The position numbers and the translations under genes were made by a program. Source: DAIQNV01 sp038748775 (lineage in GTDB: Bacteria; Planctomycetota; Phycisphaerae; Phycisphaerales; UBA1924). From it: a DNA stretch of 64,000 nucleotides. The stretch is from NCBI GenBank assembly GCA_038748775.1, contig JBCDIT010000001.1, forward strand, positions 124,001-188,000, in the 5' to 3' direction. The notes under the pieces were generated by a model. The model saw only the letters and a list, made by a program, of their open reading frames with translations. It was not told the origin of the DNA and ran no database searches. How positions within the stretch are numbered: position 1 is the stretch's first letter; every line of letters begins with the position of its first letter. Of this stretch, positions 9,703 to 18,262 are shown piece by piece.

Positions 9703-10778
9703 GGAGTTCCTTCGTGATCCGACTCACTCTTATCCCGGTCCTGCTCGCGACGATGCCCGCACGCTCGCAGCCGAGCGACGACCAACCCCAGCCTCAGCCC
9801 CAGCCACAGCCCACGACCGAAACGACGGCCGAATCCGAGGCCACACCGGCCGACGACGCGCTGCGCCGTCGAAACCGTGACCAGGCCGATCGCCCGGTCC
9901 CGTTTCAGCGTCCCTCCGAGGGACAGCAGGACCCAAGGGCCAACATCGAGTTCCCGATCGTCATCGTTCAGCCCAACGCCAGCAGCGTCTTCCGGAGCAT
10001 GTCCGACCTCGATTCAACGTCGAATGGGTTTTCGGTGGCCGCATTCGAAGCCGGCGTCGACACGCTCATCGTCGCCTCGCCGGCGTTGACGTTCCGCATC
10101 GGTGTGTCAACGGAAGTCTCGTACTACGACTGGGACGGCTCGGAGCCGCTCTTGGCCGACACGCCCGATTCTGACGATCCCTTCGACTCCGCACAGCGGC
10201 ACGAGATCGGCACCACCGCCATCATCCGGTCGAGCCAAACCACAACGTGGATCGCCGGCGCCAGCATCAACTCGTCGTACGAATCCGGTGCCGATTTCAA
10301 CGACTCGATCGGCGGGCAATTCCTGGGTGGAGGCACCTACGCCTTCAACGATGACCTTACCCTCGGGTTCGGGCTGAACATCATTTTCGACCTCGACGGA
10401 GAACCCGACGTCATCCCCCTCCCGTTCGTCGAGTGGCGATTCGCCGAGGGCTGGGAACTCGCCTCAAACTCAAGGGGCGTGAACATCACGTACGAACGCT
10501 CCGACACCCTCAAGTACGGAGTCGGCGCCCGTTTCCTTGGCCGCGAGTTTCGGCTCGACGACGACGGTCCGATCCCCGGGGGCATCGCCAACGATAACTC
10601 GGTCGCCGTCGCCGCCTTCGTCGAGTGGGACGTCAGCAACGAACTCAAGCTCGAGTTCGGCGCCGGTGCCCAGGTGTACAGCGAGTTCGAACTGATTAAC
10701 CGACGCGATGTCCGCGTCTTCGAGAGCGATTCCGACCCAGCTTTCGTCGGCGTCTTTCGAGCCACCCTCTCGTTCTAG
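9696..10778 (+). CDS. Secreted protein, probably an outer-membrane beta-barrel
   Basis: 360 residues. The ATG overlaps the phosphatase stop by 7 bases, suggesting translational coupling. A signal peptide (VIRLTLIPVLLATMPARS) is followed by a low-complexity PQPQPQPQPTTET linker. The remainder alternates polar and hydrophobic residues in strand-like blocks (FRIGVSTEVSYYDW, LTLGFGLNIIFDLDG, LKLEFGAGAQVYS) and ends in VFRATLSF, a terminal aromatic as in many outer-membrane barrels. No enzyme motif is seen. It closes the signalling block and could be its envelope target or sensor, but nothing in the sequence proves that. Confidence 0.7.
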   Translation: MLRSSFVIRLTLIPVLLATMPARSQPSDDQPQPQPQPQPTTETTAESEATPADDALRRRNRDQADRPVPFQRPSEGQQDPRANIEFPIVIVQPNASSVFRSMSDLDSTSNGFSVAAFEAGVDTLIVASPALTFRIGVSTEVSYYDWDGSEPLLADTPDSDDPFDSAQRHEIGTTAIIRSSQTTTWIAGASINSSYESGADFNDSIGGQFLGGGTYAFNDDLTLGFGLNIIFDLDGEPDVIPLPFVEWRFAEGWELASNSRGVNITYERSDTLKYGVGARFLGREFRLDDDGPIPGGIANDNSVAVAAFVEWDVSNELKLEFGAGAQVYSEFELINRRDVRVFESDSDPAFVGVFRATLSF

Positions 10779-10798
10779 ATCGCCGTCACCGACGGTAA

Positions 10799-10918
10799 TA
10801 GAGCGTCTTCACTGAGGTTGTAGCGTCACGAGTTTCATTTTCTCGACCGGAAGCCCGCTGGATTCACTCTGTCGCGGCTTCCCCATGCGAGTGCGAGGAG
10901 CCGCTACGGAGCGATCAA
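10799..10918 (+). repeat. Interspersed repeat, copy 1
   Basis: This 120-base intergenic segment closely matches 56759-56883 in the same orientation. Shared blocks include GAGCGTCTTCAC at the start, CACGAGTT, CCGGAAGCCCGC and CCGCTACGGAGCGATCAA at the end. It lies between two convergent genes. A weak hairpin (CGCTGGA / TCTGTCG, with wobbles) matches a perfect hairpin in the second copy. The true strand is unknown. Confidence 0.85.
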
Positions 10919-10947
10919 CCCTGCTCGAAACGCGACGCCGGAATCAG

Positions 10948-11997
10948 TTACCTCTGCGTGTCAGCGCCCGGGGCCGAAACGCGAGCCGGCCCCGTCCCGC
11001 GAGGCGGCGCAGGAATGGTCCGAGCCGTGTCGATAAGCGGCGGATTCAGCGGACGGCTGTTGTCGACCTCCGCTGCGCTAATCGCGCTGATCGTCGCCAC
11101 GCCTCGGACCACCTCTGCGAAGGCGGTGTAGCTCCCGTCGAGGGCCTTGGTCCCTTCACGGCTCAGGCAGATGAAGAACTGCGATCCGTTCGAGTTTGGG
11201 TTCCCCGATCGCGCCATCGACACAACGCCGTAGTCGTGCGGGAGATCCGAGTTCTCAAGGTCAATGAAGTACCCGGGACCACCCGAGCCGGTGCCGGTCG
11301 GGTCGCCGGCCTGGATGACGAATGGATAGCCATTCGGAAGAGCCGCGACAATACGGTGCACCTCGATACTGGTGTAAAAGCCGCCCTCCGCGAGGACAAC
11401 GAAGTTCCAGCACGTGTTCGGCGCGACGTCGGGACGCAACGCGATCTCGATCTCGCCCTTTGACGTCTCAAGCACGACGTGCCGGTCAACCCACGCCCGC
11501 AGACCCGAGAACGTGATCGGTCTCTCTGCCGAGGGCGCCACCCCCGCTTGATGCAAGATCTCCATCCGCCGGCTCTCGAACGTGACGCGGCCCGCCCTCG
11601 GGTTGGCGGCAGGTGAGAGCGTCTGAGGGTCGAGCAGCGAGGCCGTATCCGGAGAGGTCATCGGCTGAAGAACGACCGCCGGACCGACCGGCTCGCCGCC
11701 GATCGCGAGTTGGGCGTATCTGACCTCGTTCACCTTGTCGGTCCAAAGCGTCGGGAACAACGCGGCGAGATCAACGCCGCCGGCAACGACCGGAGCCATC
11801 GCGACTTCGTCGTTCGATGGCGTCAGGAGACGAATCGACATCCCTCCATCGAAGCCCCCGGGATCCGTCGCCTGCATCGGGATGGTGCGGTCGAGGCCGT
11901 AGAAGGTGCGATCCGGTCGGAGTTGAGCCATGCCCGAGGAAACCAGGACGCACAATGCGGCGACGCAAGTCGCGAACGATCGAGTGAACTGTTGCAT
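10948..11997 (-). CDS. Secreted cyclophilin-type peptidyl-prolyl cis-trans isomerase
   Basis: 349 residues with an N-terminal signal peptide (FATCVAALCVLVSSGMAQ), so it acts outside the cytoplasm. The first ~160 residues are not a family I recognise; residues about 170-330 are the cyclophilin fold, with LETSKGEIEIALRPDVAPN, VHRIVAALP, FVIQAGDPTGTGSGGPGY, GSQFFICL and LDGSYTAFAEVV. The catalytic Arg (HRI) and the QFF segment are present. The usual F before HRI is V here. It would catalyse proline isomerisation during folding of exported proteins. It converges on the barrel-like gene at 9696, with the repeat between them. Confidence 0.9.
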   Translation of the reverse strand: MQQFTRSFATCVAALCVLVSSGMAQLRPDRTFYGLDRTIPMQATDPGGFDGGMSIRLLTPSNDEVAMAPVVAGGVDLAALFPTLWTDKVNEVRYAQLAIGGEPVGPAVVLQPMTSPDTASLLDPQTLSPAANPRAGRVTFESRRMEILHQAGVAPSAERPITFSGLRAWVDRHVVLETSKGEIEIALRPDVAPNTCWNFVVLAEGGFYTSIEVHRIVAALPNGYPFVIQAGDPTGTGSGGPGYFIDLENSDLPHDYGVVSMARSGNPNSNGSQFFICLSREGTKALDGSYTAFAEVVRGVATISAISAAEVDNSRPLNPPLIDTARTIPAPPRGTGPARVSAPGADTQR

Positions 11998-12039
11998 AGC
12001 GAGAAGAATATCGCGACGAGCCGATGAGCGACGAACGGA

Positions 12040-12873
12040 TCAGTTCGACGTGTGCTCGTCGTCGATGTGCGTCTCGCGACCCGGGGTGGCGTCGTCGAGC
12101 GTCCGCCAGAGGTCATCCGCCGATCCCGACCCGGTACCGCTGGCGATACTGAGCAAGACGTCGCCGGTGACGCCTTCCGCGGCCCCGATCCAATCAACGC
12201 TTAGGCCGGCCCGCAGCACGTTGACGCCAGCCTCGTGGTTCACCCAGTCCTGCAGCCCCAAGGCGTCGGAAACGATCGCCGATTCGAAGGGCATTAAGAA
12301 GAGGTCAACCTCGCCCTGCGGCCCCTCGCCGCGGAACTGGTAGTTCGACGTGATCGAAGCGACCACGCCCTCCGGCAACTCCGCGTTCGCCCCAAACAAT
12401 GGGGCGTAGCGGTCGAACGTGTGTTCATCCGGGTGTGACGGGCAGAAGAAGACCTCGCCAGCCGACAGGTACCCCTCGTCGAACAGCAAACCCAGGCCAT
12501 CCCACTCGCCCGCGATGTTCTGGGGGTCAGCCTGCGCCATACGGATCGTCAATGCATCCGAATACCCGGTGTTCGCCACGGGCGAGAAAGGGTGATCTTC
12601 AAGAAGCTTCGCATTCGACGACGGTAAACGGTCGCGGAAATCATCCGCGTACATGTGGATCCCCAGACCGATCTGGCGAGCGTTCGACGCGCACATGACC
12701 TTGCGGGCGGTGGTCCGGACCGCGGTCAAGCTCGGCACCATGATCACGATGAGAACTGCAATCACACCGAGCGAGACCAGGACGTCGATGAGGGTGAACC
12801 CGCGCCGGCGAACCGCGCACGATGTCTGAAGATGACACCGGCTTCGCACACCGTTCCTGACCTGCTGGTTCAC
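12040..12873 (-). CDS. Prepilin-type protein (pseudopilin-like)
   Basis: 277 residues from the GTG at 12873, chosen because GGAG lies 6 bases upstream; the longer frame to 13065 adds an unlikely tail. A short basic leader ending RRR precedes GFTLIDVLVSLGVIAVL, the class III signal: cleavage before F with the T-L-I-D methylated-helix pattern. The rest is a globular domain with NARQIGLGIHMYADD, common in planctomycete type II secretion pseudopilins that also carry C-terminal H-X9-DG variants, not clearly present here. It would be processed by a prepilin peptidase, which is not in this window. Confidence 0.87.
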   Translation of the reverse strand: MNQQVRNGVRSRCHLQTSCAVRRRGFTLIDVLVSLGVIAVLIVIMVPSLTAVRTTARKVMCASNARQIGLGIHMYADDFRDRLPSSNAKLLEDHPFSPVANTGYSDALTIRMAQADPQNIAGEWDGLGLLFDEGYLSAGEVFFCPSHPDEHTFDRYAPLFGANAELPEGVVASITSNYQFRGEGPQGEVDLFLMPFESAIVSDALGLQDWVNHEAGVNVLRAGLSVDWIGAAEGVTGDVLLSIASGTGSGSADDLWRTLDDATPGRETHIDDEHTSN

Positions 12874-13124
12874 TGGCGACTCCGATCCCGGCACCCGAGG
12901 CGGCCTCGGGCGATATCCCGATGAAGATGCTACACCCCGAAGCGGGATATCACAAGGGAACTCACGGCGCTCCGCATCTGTTCCCGCCTGATAACCCTTG
13001 CAGACACCTGGAATCATGCCCTCGGACCCGCGCACGCACGTGGGGTCCGCGGTAGACTCAGACACGCCTGCATGCCGCTCCGATCGGGAAGCTGCGGTGG
13101 CAGTCCTCGGAGTCGTTTATTTAT

Positions 13125-13757
13125 ATGTCTGCCCCTGACCCCGCTAGCGAGAACGGGCAACAAGCCCCCCGCTCGAGCCGCAGGGCGGAAACCGCGCACC
13201 GGGCGGCCGATGAGGCCCAACTCATGGCCCGCATCGCCCAGCATGAAGAAGCCGCGGTCGGAGAGCTGTACGACCGTTTCGGTTCACTTGTGTACCGAAT
13301 GGCGGTCCAAGCCATGCCCACGCGGAGCGATGCGGAAGACGCTGTTCAAGAAGTGTTCGTGCGTTTATGGCGAACCGCGGACCGATATGACGCGGATAGG
13401 TCCGCTTTGGTGACCTGGGTCATGCTCATTTCGCGCAGGCACCTTGTCGACAAACTTCGACGGACCCGATCGCGGATTAGCGCCGTATCGGTGGATGAGC
13501 CGGCGAGTCTCGGCGAAGCGGCATCGGTTCCGGCGGGCCAGGGTCTTGTTCGGGAAGAGAGCTTCGAGCGTCTGCTCAAGAAAATCGAGTCGCTGCCTGA
13601 ATTGCAGCGGACCGTTGTGACCCGGGCGTATCTTGGGGGTCAAACGCTTCGCCAGATTGGCGAGGAGTTGGACACGCCGCTCGGTACTGTGAAGTCAGCG
13701 CTCAGCCGGGCGCTGGTTCGATTACGCGAACGCGTGGGTGAGGAATTGCCGTCATGA
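13125..13757 (+). CDS. ECF RNA polymerase sigma factor
   Basis: 210 residues. Region 2 spans about residues 38-110 (LYDRFGSLVYRMAVQ, DAEDAVQEVFVRLW, VTWVMLISRRHLVDKLRR) and region 4 about 145-200 (LPELQRTVVTRAYLGGQTLRQIGEEL, TVKSALSRALVRLRERV). The latter is the -35 reading helix-turn-helix. Its stop overlaps the next start as ATGA, so the downstream anti-sigma factor is probably translated together with it. A GGAG is 12 bases before the ATG, rather far. The first 25 residues are a polar extension. Confidence 0.93.
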   Translation: MSAPDPASENGQQAPRSSRRAETAHRAADEAQLMARIAQHEEAAVGELYDRFGSLVYRMAVQAMPTRSDAEDAVQEVFVRLWRTADRYDADRSALVTWVMLISRRHLVDKLRRTRSRISAVSVDEPASLGEAASVPAGQGLVREESFERLLKKIESLPELQRTVVTRAYLGGQTLRQIGEELDTPLGTVKSALSRALVRLRERVGEELPS

Positions 13758-14617
13758 CTCCAAACGAAGTCAACAGCACCACGAAAGCCCTTTGGTCGGG
13801 TGAGAACCCGACGACGTCGGAGCTCCTTGAGTTGGCGATGTTGGACGCGCTTGGGATGCTTGACGACGCCGACGCCGACGCTTACGGCCGTGCGCTCGCC
13901 AACGCGAGCCCCGACGTTCGGGCCATGGTGCTCGACGAGCAGGCGCGTCTCGCCGTTGCCGAAGATTGGTTTGCCGACGCGGAAGCGCCGAGCGATCTCC
14001 GCGACCGGGTGATGGCCGCCGTTCATGACGCGATGTCGGCCCGTGCCGGGGACACCCCCACCACGACCGAGCCTGTGCGTCACGAGAGCGGCCGGAAGGT
14101 CCCGCGAATGGCACGCGCCCGCCGTGTTCATCCCGCTTGGCGTGCCGCCACTATGGGCCTGCTCGTCGCCGTGGTTTCGCTCGCGGTCGTCCAGCTCCAA
14201 TTCCAAGGCGATTTCAAGACGATTCGCGAAGAGGCAAGCGTTCAGGAACTGTTCGATAAAGTCGGAGCGCCATTCCTTCGGGACATGCTGATCAATACGT
14301 CGACCCAGCGGATTGCTTTCAAAGTTGACCCCGAGGCGGGCAACGCTTCGGCCACGCTTTGGATCCTCCCCAGGTGGGACGAGGCGCGTCTGTTTGCTGA
14401 CAACCTGCCGTCGCGTCAGACCGGGACTTTCCGCATTGTTCAGCTCAATGACGCTGGCGAGGAAGTCGCCACGCTCCACGAATTCACGTCGACCGCGAGG
14501 CTTGACGACGTCTCGATCCCGTTGGCAGGAACGCCCAGCAACATGACGCTGGCGTTGTTCCTCGATACCGACGAAGGGTCGACGCGGCTGATGGTCGCGA
14601 CCATCGTTCGGGCCTGA
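13754..14617 (+). CDS. Anti-sigma factor, RskA-like (membrane-spanning)
   Basis: 287 residues, start overlapping the sigma stop as ATGA. The N-terminal ~90 residues are a helical, acidic sigma-binding-like region (LLELAMLDALGMLDDADADAYG), similar to RskA proteins in which the last helix contacts region 4. One membrane helix follows (AATMGLLVAVVSLAVVQLQF, about residues 130-150). The extracytoplasmic part carries the RskA-like pattern ATLWILPRWDEARLFADNLP with AGTPSNMTLALFLD. No zinc-binding HxxxCxxC motif is present. Release probably involves regulated proteolysis, which is family knowledge and not shown here. Confidence 0.88.
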   Translation: MTPNEVNSTTKALWSGENPTTSELLELAMLDALGMLDDADADAYGRALANASPDVRAMVLDEQARLAVAEDWFADAEAPSDLRDRVMAAVHDAMSARAGDTPTTTEPVRHESGRKVPRMARARRVHPAWRAATMGLLVAVVSLAVVQLQFQGDFKTIREEASVQELFDKVGAPFLRDMLINTSTQRIAFKVDPEAGNASATLWILPRWDEARLFADNLPSRQTGTFRIVQLNDAGEEVATLHEFTSTARLDDVSIPLAGTPSNMTLALFLDTDEGSTRLMVATIVRA

Positions 14618-14834
14618 AAAATCCTATCGGACCTTGATGCCCGATTTTGGCGGTTGAGCACTGATATCGGGTTCTCTGAATTTCATGCTGCCCTGGAATA
14701 GCCAGTCCGCTACCGTAGTTGCTGAAGAGGGGCGTTCGCTCGCCGATAGGGAATCCACGGGGTCATGATGTCATTGGCCCGTCGTGAAGTTCAAATGTAG
14801 AGTTCAGAAGATCTGAGTTCCGGAGGTTGACCTC

Positions 14835-15470
14835 ATGCTGACCAAAGTGATCGCGACGGGTGTTGCTGCTGTTGTTGCCGGTGTTGCCGCCTACCAGGTG
14901 ACGACGAACTACATGGGCGAAGGCTGCTCGGCCGGTGCGGACACCGTCCTCGCTTCGGGCGAAGGTTCGGGTTGCTGCCCGCTGAGCGGCTCGAAGGGCG
15001 CCGAAGTCCTCGCCGTGGCCGACACCGAAGGCGCCGCCTGTTCGGCCGCCGCGAGTTGCGACATGACCGCCTGTGCGGAAAAGGCTGACTGTGACGCGTC
15101 GGCGTGTACCGAAGGCAAGTCGGCTTGCTCGACCGACGAGGCTGTCGTCCTGAACGCTTCGCTCGAAGGCGAGAGCTGCTCGGCCTCGAAGGCCGCTTGC
15201 AGCAGCTCGGAAGACACCGCCGTCGAGGTCCTCCTCGTCGCCGGCGAAGAAGCCGCCGGTTGCAGCGCCGCCAAGACCTCGTGCAGCTCGGCCGAGAAGG
15301 CCGCTTGCAGCAGCTCGGAAGACACCACCGTCGAGGTCCTCCTCGTCGCCGGTGAAGAAGAAGTCGCCGGCTGCAGCGCCGCCAAGGCCGCTTGCTCGGC
15401 CAAGACCGAGTGCGAAGGCAAGGAAACCGAGCAGCTCGCCGCTGCCGGTAGCGAAGCCGACAACGGCTGA
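14835..15470 (+). CDS. Cys-rich, internally repeated exported or anchored protein
   Basis: 211 residues with GGAGGT upstream of the ATG. A short N-terminal hydrophobic segment (VIATGVAAVVAGVAAYQV) acts as signal or anchor. The rest is Ala/Ser/Glu/Lys-rich with 17 cysteines, often spaced as CSAAKxxC or CxxxxxC. A 36-residue unit containing CSSSEDTxVEVLLVAGEE and AGCSAAK occurs twice. No family is recognised. The cysteines and acidic residues could bind metal or form disulfides, but neither can be shown. A strong terminator follows 24 bases after the stop, and there are about 217 non-coding bases upstream, so it is probably a single-gene transcript. Confidence 0.8.
   Translation: MLTKVIATGVAAVVAGVAAYQVTTNYMGEGCSAGADTVLASGEGSGCCPLSGSKGAEVLAVADTEGAACSAAASCDMTACAEKADCDASACTEGKSACSTDEAVVLNASLEGESCSASKAACSSSEDTAVEVLLVAGEEAAGCSAAKTSCSSAEKAACSSSEDTTVEVLLVAGEEEVAGCSAAKAACSAKTECEGKETEQLAAAGSEADNG
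15188..15389 (+). repeat. Internal 108-bp tandem duplication in the Cys-rich gene
   Basis: Two copies start at 15188 and 15296 (period 108 bases, 36 codons). Over their first ~62 bases they differ by only one or two bases, with a 3-base insertion (one extra Glu codon) later in copy 2. The near-identity at DNA level points to a recent in-frame duplication. Confidence 0.85.
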
Positions 15471-15493
15471 TATCGCACGTCCGAGTCACTCAG

Positions 15494-15518
15494 CAACGCC
15501 CCGCCTCGCGGGGCGTTG
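15494..15518 (+). terminator. Rho-independent-like terminator after the Cys-rich gene
   Basis: Perfect 11-bp inverted repeat CAACGCCCCGC / GCGGGGCGTTG around a CTC loop, 24 bases after the stop codon. The T tract is short (TT, G, TT). Confidence 0.75.
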
Positions 15519-15555
15519 TTGTGCGCCGACGGCGCATCGCCGGTAGCCTCCGGCA

Positions 15556-15984
15556 ATGACCGTGATCGCGCTTGAGTGTCTGGACCTCAACGTCGCCGTC
15601 GATTCTGCCGTCGGGTGCGGGTTACTGGGCATCTGGCGCGTTGGAAGTGATGGTCGGCGTCCCGTTGTGCCCCCGTCGCCCTTCCCTGACACGTCGGCGC
15701 AGGAACTCATCGGGCGGTGGCAGGACGACAGGTCCCCGCGATCCGTTCCGATCCGCATCGTCCATCGCACGCCACTGTCGATCTCGTGGTGCTGGCCGGA
15801 CGGCGCGACAGGCCGGTGGGAACTCGAGCCGAACGCCGTGATTGTGTCGTGGCGCGGTGTTTGCCCTCCGATGCTTCGCCTCGCGAATCGGCTCGACGTC
15901 GCACGTTCAGAAACCACGATGACGCTCACGATTCCGACGGAGGCCGCCGATGGCGATCTACTTGCTCAAGACCGAACCAGATGA
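15556..15984 (+). CDS. Hypothetical protein
   Basis: 142 residues, unrecognised. Codon use is GC-rich at third positions like its neighbours, and the frame overlaps the start of the EVE gene by 35 bases, which would suit coupled translation. The product contains ELIGRWQDDRSPRSVPIRIV and several Trp residues (SWCWPDG, GRWELEP, VSWRGV), suggesting a small beta-rich domain. No signal peptide or membrane helix is present. There is no convincing ribosome binding site at the ATG, so the start and even the coding status are uncertain. Confidence 0.5.
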   Translation: MTVIALECLDLNVAVDSAVGCGLLGIWRVGSDGRRPVVPPSPFPDTSAQELIGRWQDDRSPRSVPIRIVHRTPLSISWCWPDGATGRWELEPNAVIVSWRGVCPPMLRLANRLDVARSETTMTLTIPTEAADGDLLAQDRTR

Positions 15985-16375
15985 GTTCAGCTACGACGAT
16001 CTGGTCGCCAAGAAGGTCGAACCCTGGGACGGGGTCACCAACGCGGCGGCTCAGAAGCACATGCGCGCCGTCAAGAAGGGCGACCGCGCGTTCATCTACC
16101 ACACGGGCAAGGAAAGACGGATCGCCGGCCTCGCCGAGGTCGTGCGCGGCGCGTATCCCGATCCGGACAAGCCCGGGCTCACCGCCTCGGGCGACCCGAA
16201 GTTCGTGCTCTTCGATTGCAGGCCCGTCAAAGCGGCCAAGAAGCAATGCACCCTCGCAGACGTGAAGACGGACGAGCGCTTCGCGAACTTCGCCTTGGTC
16301 AAGCAGGCCCGATTGAGTGTGATGCCGGTCCCGAGCGATCTCGCCAAAGCCCTGCGTTCGATGGCGGGGCTCTGA
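15950..16375 (+). CDS. EVE domain-containing protein
   Basis: 141 residues, a nearly pure EVE (thymocyte nuclear protein 1-like, PUA-related) domain: YLLKTEPDEFSYDDL, WDGVTNAAAQKHMRAVKKGD, FIYHTGKERRIAGLAEV and LVKQARLSVMPVP. The Trp and Asn of WDGVTN line the pocket which in this fold binds modified nucleobases. The cytoplasmic role in bacteria is not settled; some EVE proteins recognise modified DNA or RNA, others are housekeeping. It is 8.5 kb or more from any modification gene here, so a defence link is not supported by context. Confidence 0.93.
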   Translation: MAIYLLKTEPDEFSYDDLVAKKVEPWDGVTNAAAQKHMRAVKKGDRAFIYHTGKERRIAGLAEVVRGAYPDPDKPGLTASGDPKFVLFDCRPVKAAKKQCTLADVKTDERFANFALVKQARLSVMPVPSDLAKALRSMAGL

Positions 16376-16380
16376 GTTGA

Positions 16381-17043
16381 TCAGCTCTGCTTGACGTTCT
16401 CGATGCGCTCGTGCTTCGCTTCGCCGAATGAAGGAAGGACAGCCTCATCGTTGAAGTGATGCAGAATGAAATCGAGCCGCCCGCTCTTGAAGAGCGCCGT
16501 GAACATCTCGACCGCGTCTGCCTGGTACCGCGTCCCCTTGCCCTCAAGCAAGATATCGAGAGCGCGGTTCGCCGCTTCTTCGCCAACCTCGTGCCGATAA
16601 GGCCTGAGGCTCGTGAGCGCGTCGAACGTGTCGATGACAGCAAAGTACCTCGCGATGAACGGGATGTCATCGCCGGCGAGCCCGTCCGGATAGCCGAGCC
16701 CGTCCCAACGCTCGTGATGGAATCGGACGATGTTGAGGATCGGCTCTTCACTCACCCCCATGTCCACGAGACGCTGGTAGCCGTAGACGGGATGGGCTTT
16801 GATAATCTCGAACTCATCGTCGGTGAGCTTCCCGGGCTTCTGAAGGATCGAGTTCGGGATATCGAGCTTGCCCAGGTCATGAAGCGCCGCCCCCTGGGTC
16901 GCGACAACGAGCCGATCTCCCGTTACGCCGTGCTCTTCGGCCATCGCGCGGAGATAGAGCACCACGCGCCAGGTGTGGGCCGCGGTCGAGAGGTCCTTTG
17001 CCTCGATCGACTTGACGAGCTTCTCAACGGTTTCGGGCGACAT
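16381..17043 (-). CDS. HD-GYP domain protein (putative cyclic-di-GMP phosphodiesterase)
   Basis: 220 residues, essentially the HD-GYP domain alone. HTWRV, the HDLGKLDIP metal-binding HD pair, HPVYGYQRL and HHERWDGLGYPDGL are all present, so the GYP signature is intact. Such enzymes hydrolyse cyclic-di-GMP to GMP or pGpG. No receiver or other sensor domain is attached; input may come from a separate protein. It converges with the EVE gene (5 bases between stops) and precedes lipA at a distance of 133 bases on the same strand. Confidence 0.92.
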   Translation of the reverse strand: MSPETVEKLVKSIEAKDLSTAAHTWRVVLYLRAMAEEHGVTGDRLVVATQGAALHDLGKLDIPNSILQKPGKLTDDEFEIIKAHPVYGYQRLVDMGVSEEPILNIVRFHHERWDGLGYPDGLAGDDIPFIARYFAVIDTFDALTSLRPYRHEVGEEAANRALDILLEGKGTRYQADAVEMFTALFKSGRLDFILHHFNDEAVLPSFGEAKHERIENVKQS

Positions 17044-17176
17044 CGCCCGATCGTATACCGGCCCCGTTCGTCAACCGGGCGTCGCCTCGACATCGGAACA
17101 AACGCGAGCCGATCCAACGCCACCAGACGATCATCGGGACGGTTCTCGGTCCCGCCAGCAGCCCTCCCAACGAGCC

Positions 17177-18262
17177 TTACCGGCGGTGCTCGGTCGGGCC
17201 GTCATACGCGGCTCCCTCGCTCCTCCCCCGAGTCCGTTCCGCAAGTTTCAGGGCCTCGTCGACTCCGGCGGCCGAGAGGCGATCCGCGGCGGCATCTGCA
17301 AGATAGCTCGAGCGGACCATCGGTCCGCTCATCACAACCTTGATCCCTCGCTGAAGCCCTTCGCGTTCGTACATCGCGAAGTCGTCGGGGTGTACCCACC
17401 TGGCCACCGGGAGATGGTTCCGCGTCGGCTGCAGGTACTGTCCCACCGTCACGATGTCGCACGGATCACCGAGGCCGGTTCCACCCGCTTCTTCGGGCCG
17501 GGGGTCCCTGGGGCCGTCGTGGTCGGCGGTGTACGCAACGAGCTCGTCGAAGGCGTCGATGAGCTCCGAATCGCGTTCGCCGATGCCCACCATGAAGCTC
17601 GTCTTCGCGACGACCCCTTGCTGCTTGATCCTGCGGAGCATTTCAAGGCTCCGGTCGTATTTGGCACTCGGGCGAACGGCGGGGTACATCCTCGGCACGC
17701 ACTCAAGGTTGTGAGCGATGATGTTCGGTCGAGCGTCGATGACCTTCTGCAACGCGTCCCAGTCACCCATGAAGTCCGGGATAAGCACCTCGATCGAGAG
17801 ATCGGGGCACGCGTCGTGGCTGCGTTTGATGGTCTCGGCCCAGATGCCCGCCCCGCCGTCAGGAAGCTCGTCACGGTTCACCGACGTGATGACGACGTGC
17901 TTGAGATCCATCAGACGGAGCGACTCGGCCACGCGCCGCGGCTCGTCGGTATCGAGGACGGGCGGCCTTCCCGATTTGACGTTGCAGAAGCCGCACGACC
18001 GGGTGCAGGTGTCGCCGAGAATCATGATCGTCGCCACGCCGCGGGCCCAGCATTCGCCCATGTTGGGGCACGCGGCTTCCTCGCAGACGGTGAACAAGCG
18101 ATTCTCGTCGATGTTCTTTTTCAAATTTGCATAGGCACCGCCCCCGGGGACCCGAGCCCTGAGCCAAGCCGGTTTGCGTTTCTGTGCGAGTTGGTGCGTG
18201 CCATCCGTTCGGTTATTGAGAACCATGCTTGAAAGCGAGACCGCCGGGCGAAAGTTGCGCAT
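17177..18262 (-). CDS. lipA: Lipoyl synthase
   Basis: Radical-SAM enzyme that inserts sulfur into protein-bound octanoyl groups. Both cluster motifs are visible: CEEAACPNMGEC (auxiliary cluster) and CTRSCGFC (CX3CX2C for the SAM-binding cluster), as is the C-terminal RSSY serine that ligates the auxiliary cluster. ARWVHPDDF, NRDELPDGG and NLECVPRMYPAVRP are family hallmarks. From the ATG at 18262 it has 361 residues, longer than the usual ~300, partly from an acidic insert around HDGPRDPRPEEAGG. An ATG at 18226 is an equally possible start. LipB is not nearby. Confidence 0.95.
   Translation of the reverse strand: MRNFRPAVSLSSMVLNNRTDGTHQLAQKRKPAWLRARVPGGGAYANLKKNIDENRLFTVCEEAACPNMGECWARGVATIMILGDTCTRSCGFCNVKSGRPPVLDTDEPRRVAESLRLMDLKHVVITSVNRDELPDGGAGIWAETIKRSHDACPDLSIEVLIPDFMGDWDALQKVIDARPNIIAHNLECVPRMYPAVRPSAKYDRSLEMLRRIKQQGVVAKTSFMVGIGERDSELIDAFDELVAYTADHDGPRDPRPEEAGGTGLGDPCDIVTVGQYLQPTRNHLPVARWVHPDDFAMYEREGLQRGIKVVMSGPMVRSSYLADAAADRLSAAGVDEALKLAERTRGRSEGAAYDGPTEHRR

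Noticed and set aside
15188..15389. CRISPR-like repeat
   Set aside because: Only two long units, in frame inside a gene; no spacers or short palindromic repeats. No CRISPR array was seen anywhere.
15950..16375. EVE protein as part of a defence system
   Set aside because: Surrounded by housekeeping-type genes and far from the modification genes; context gives no support.
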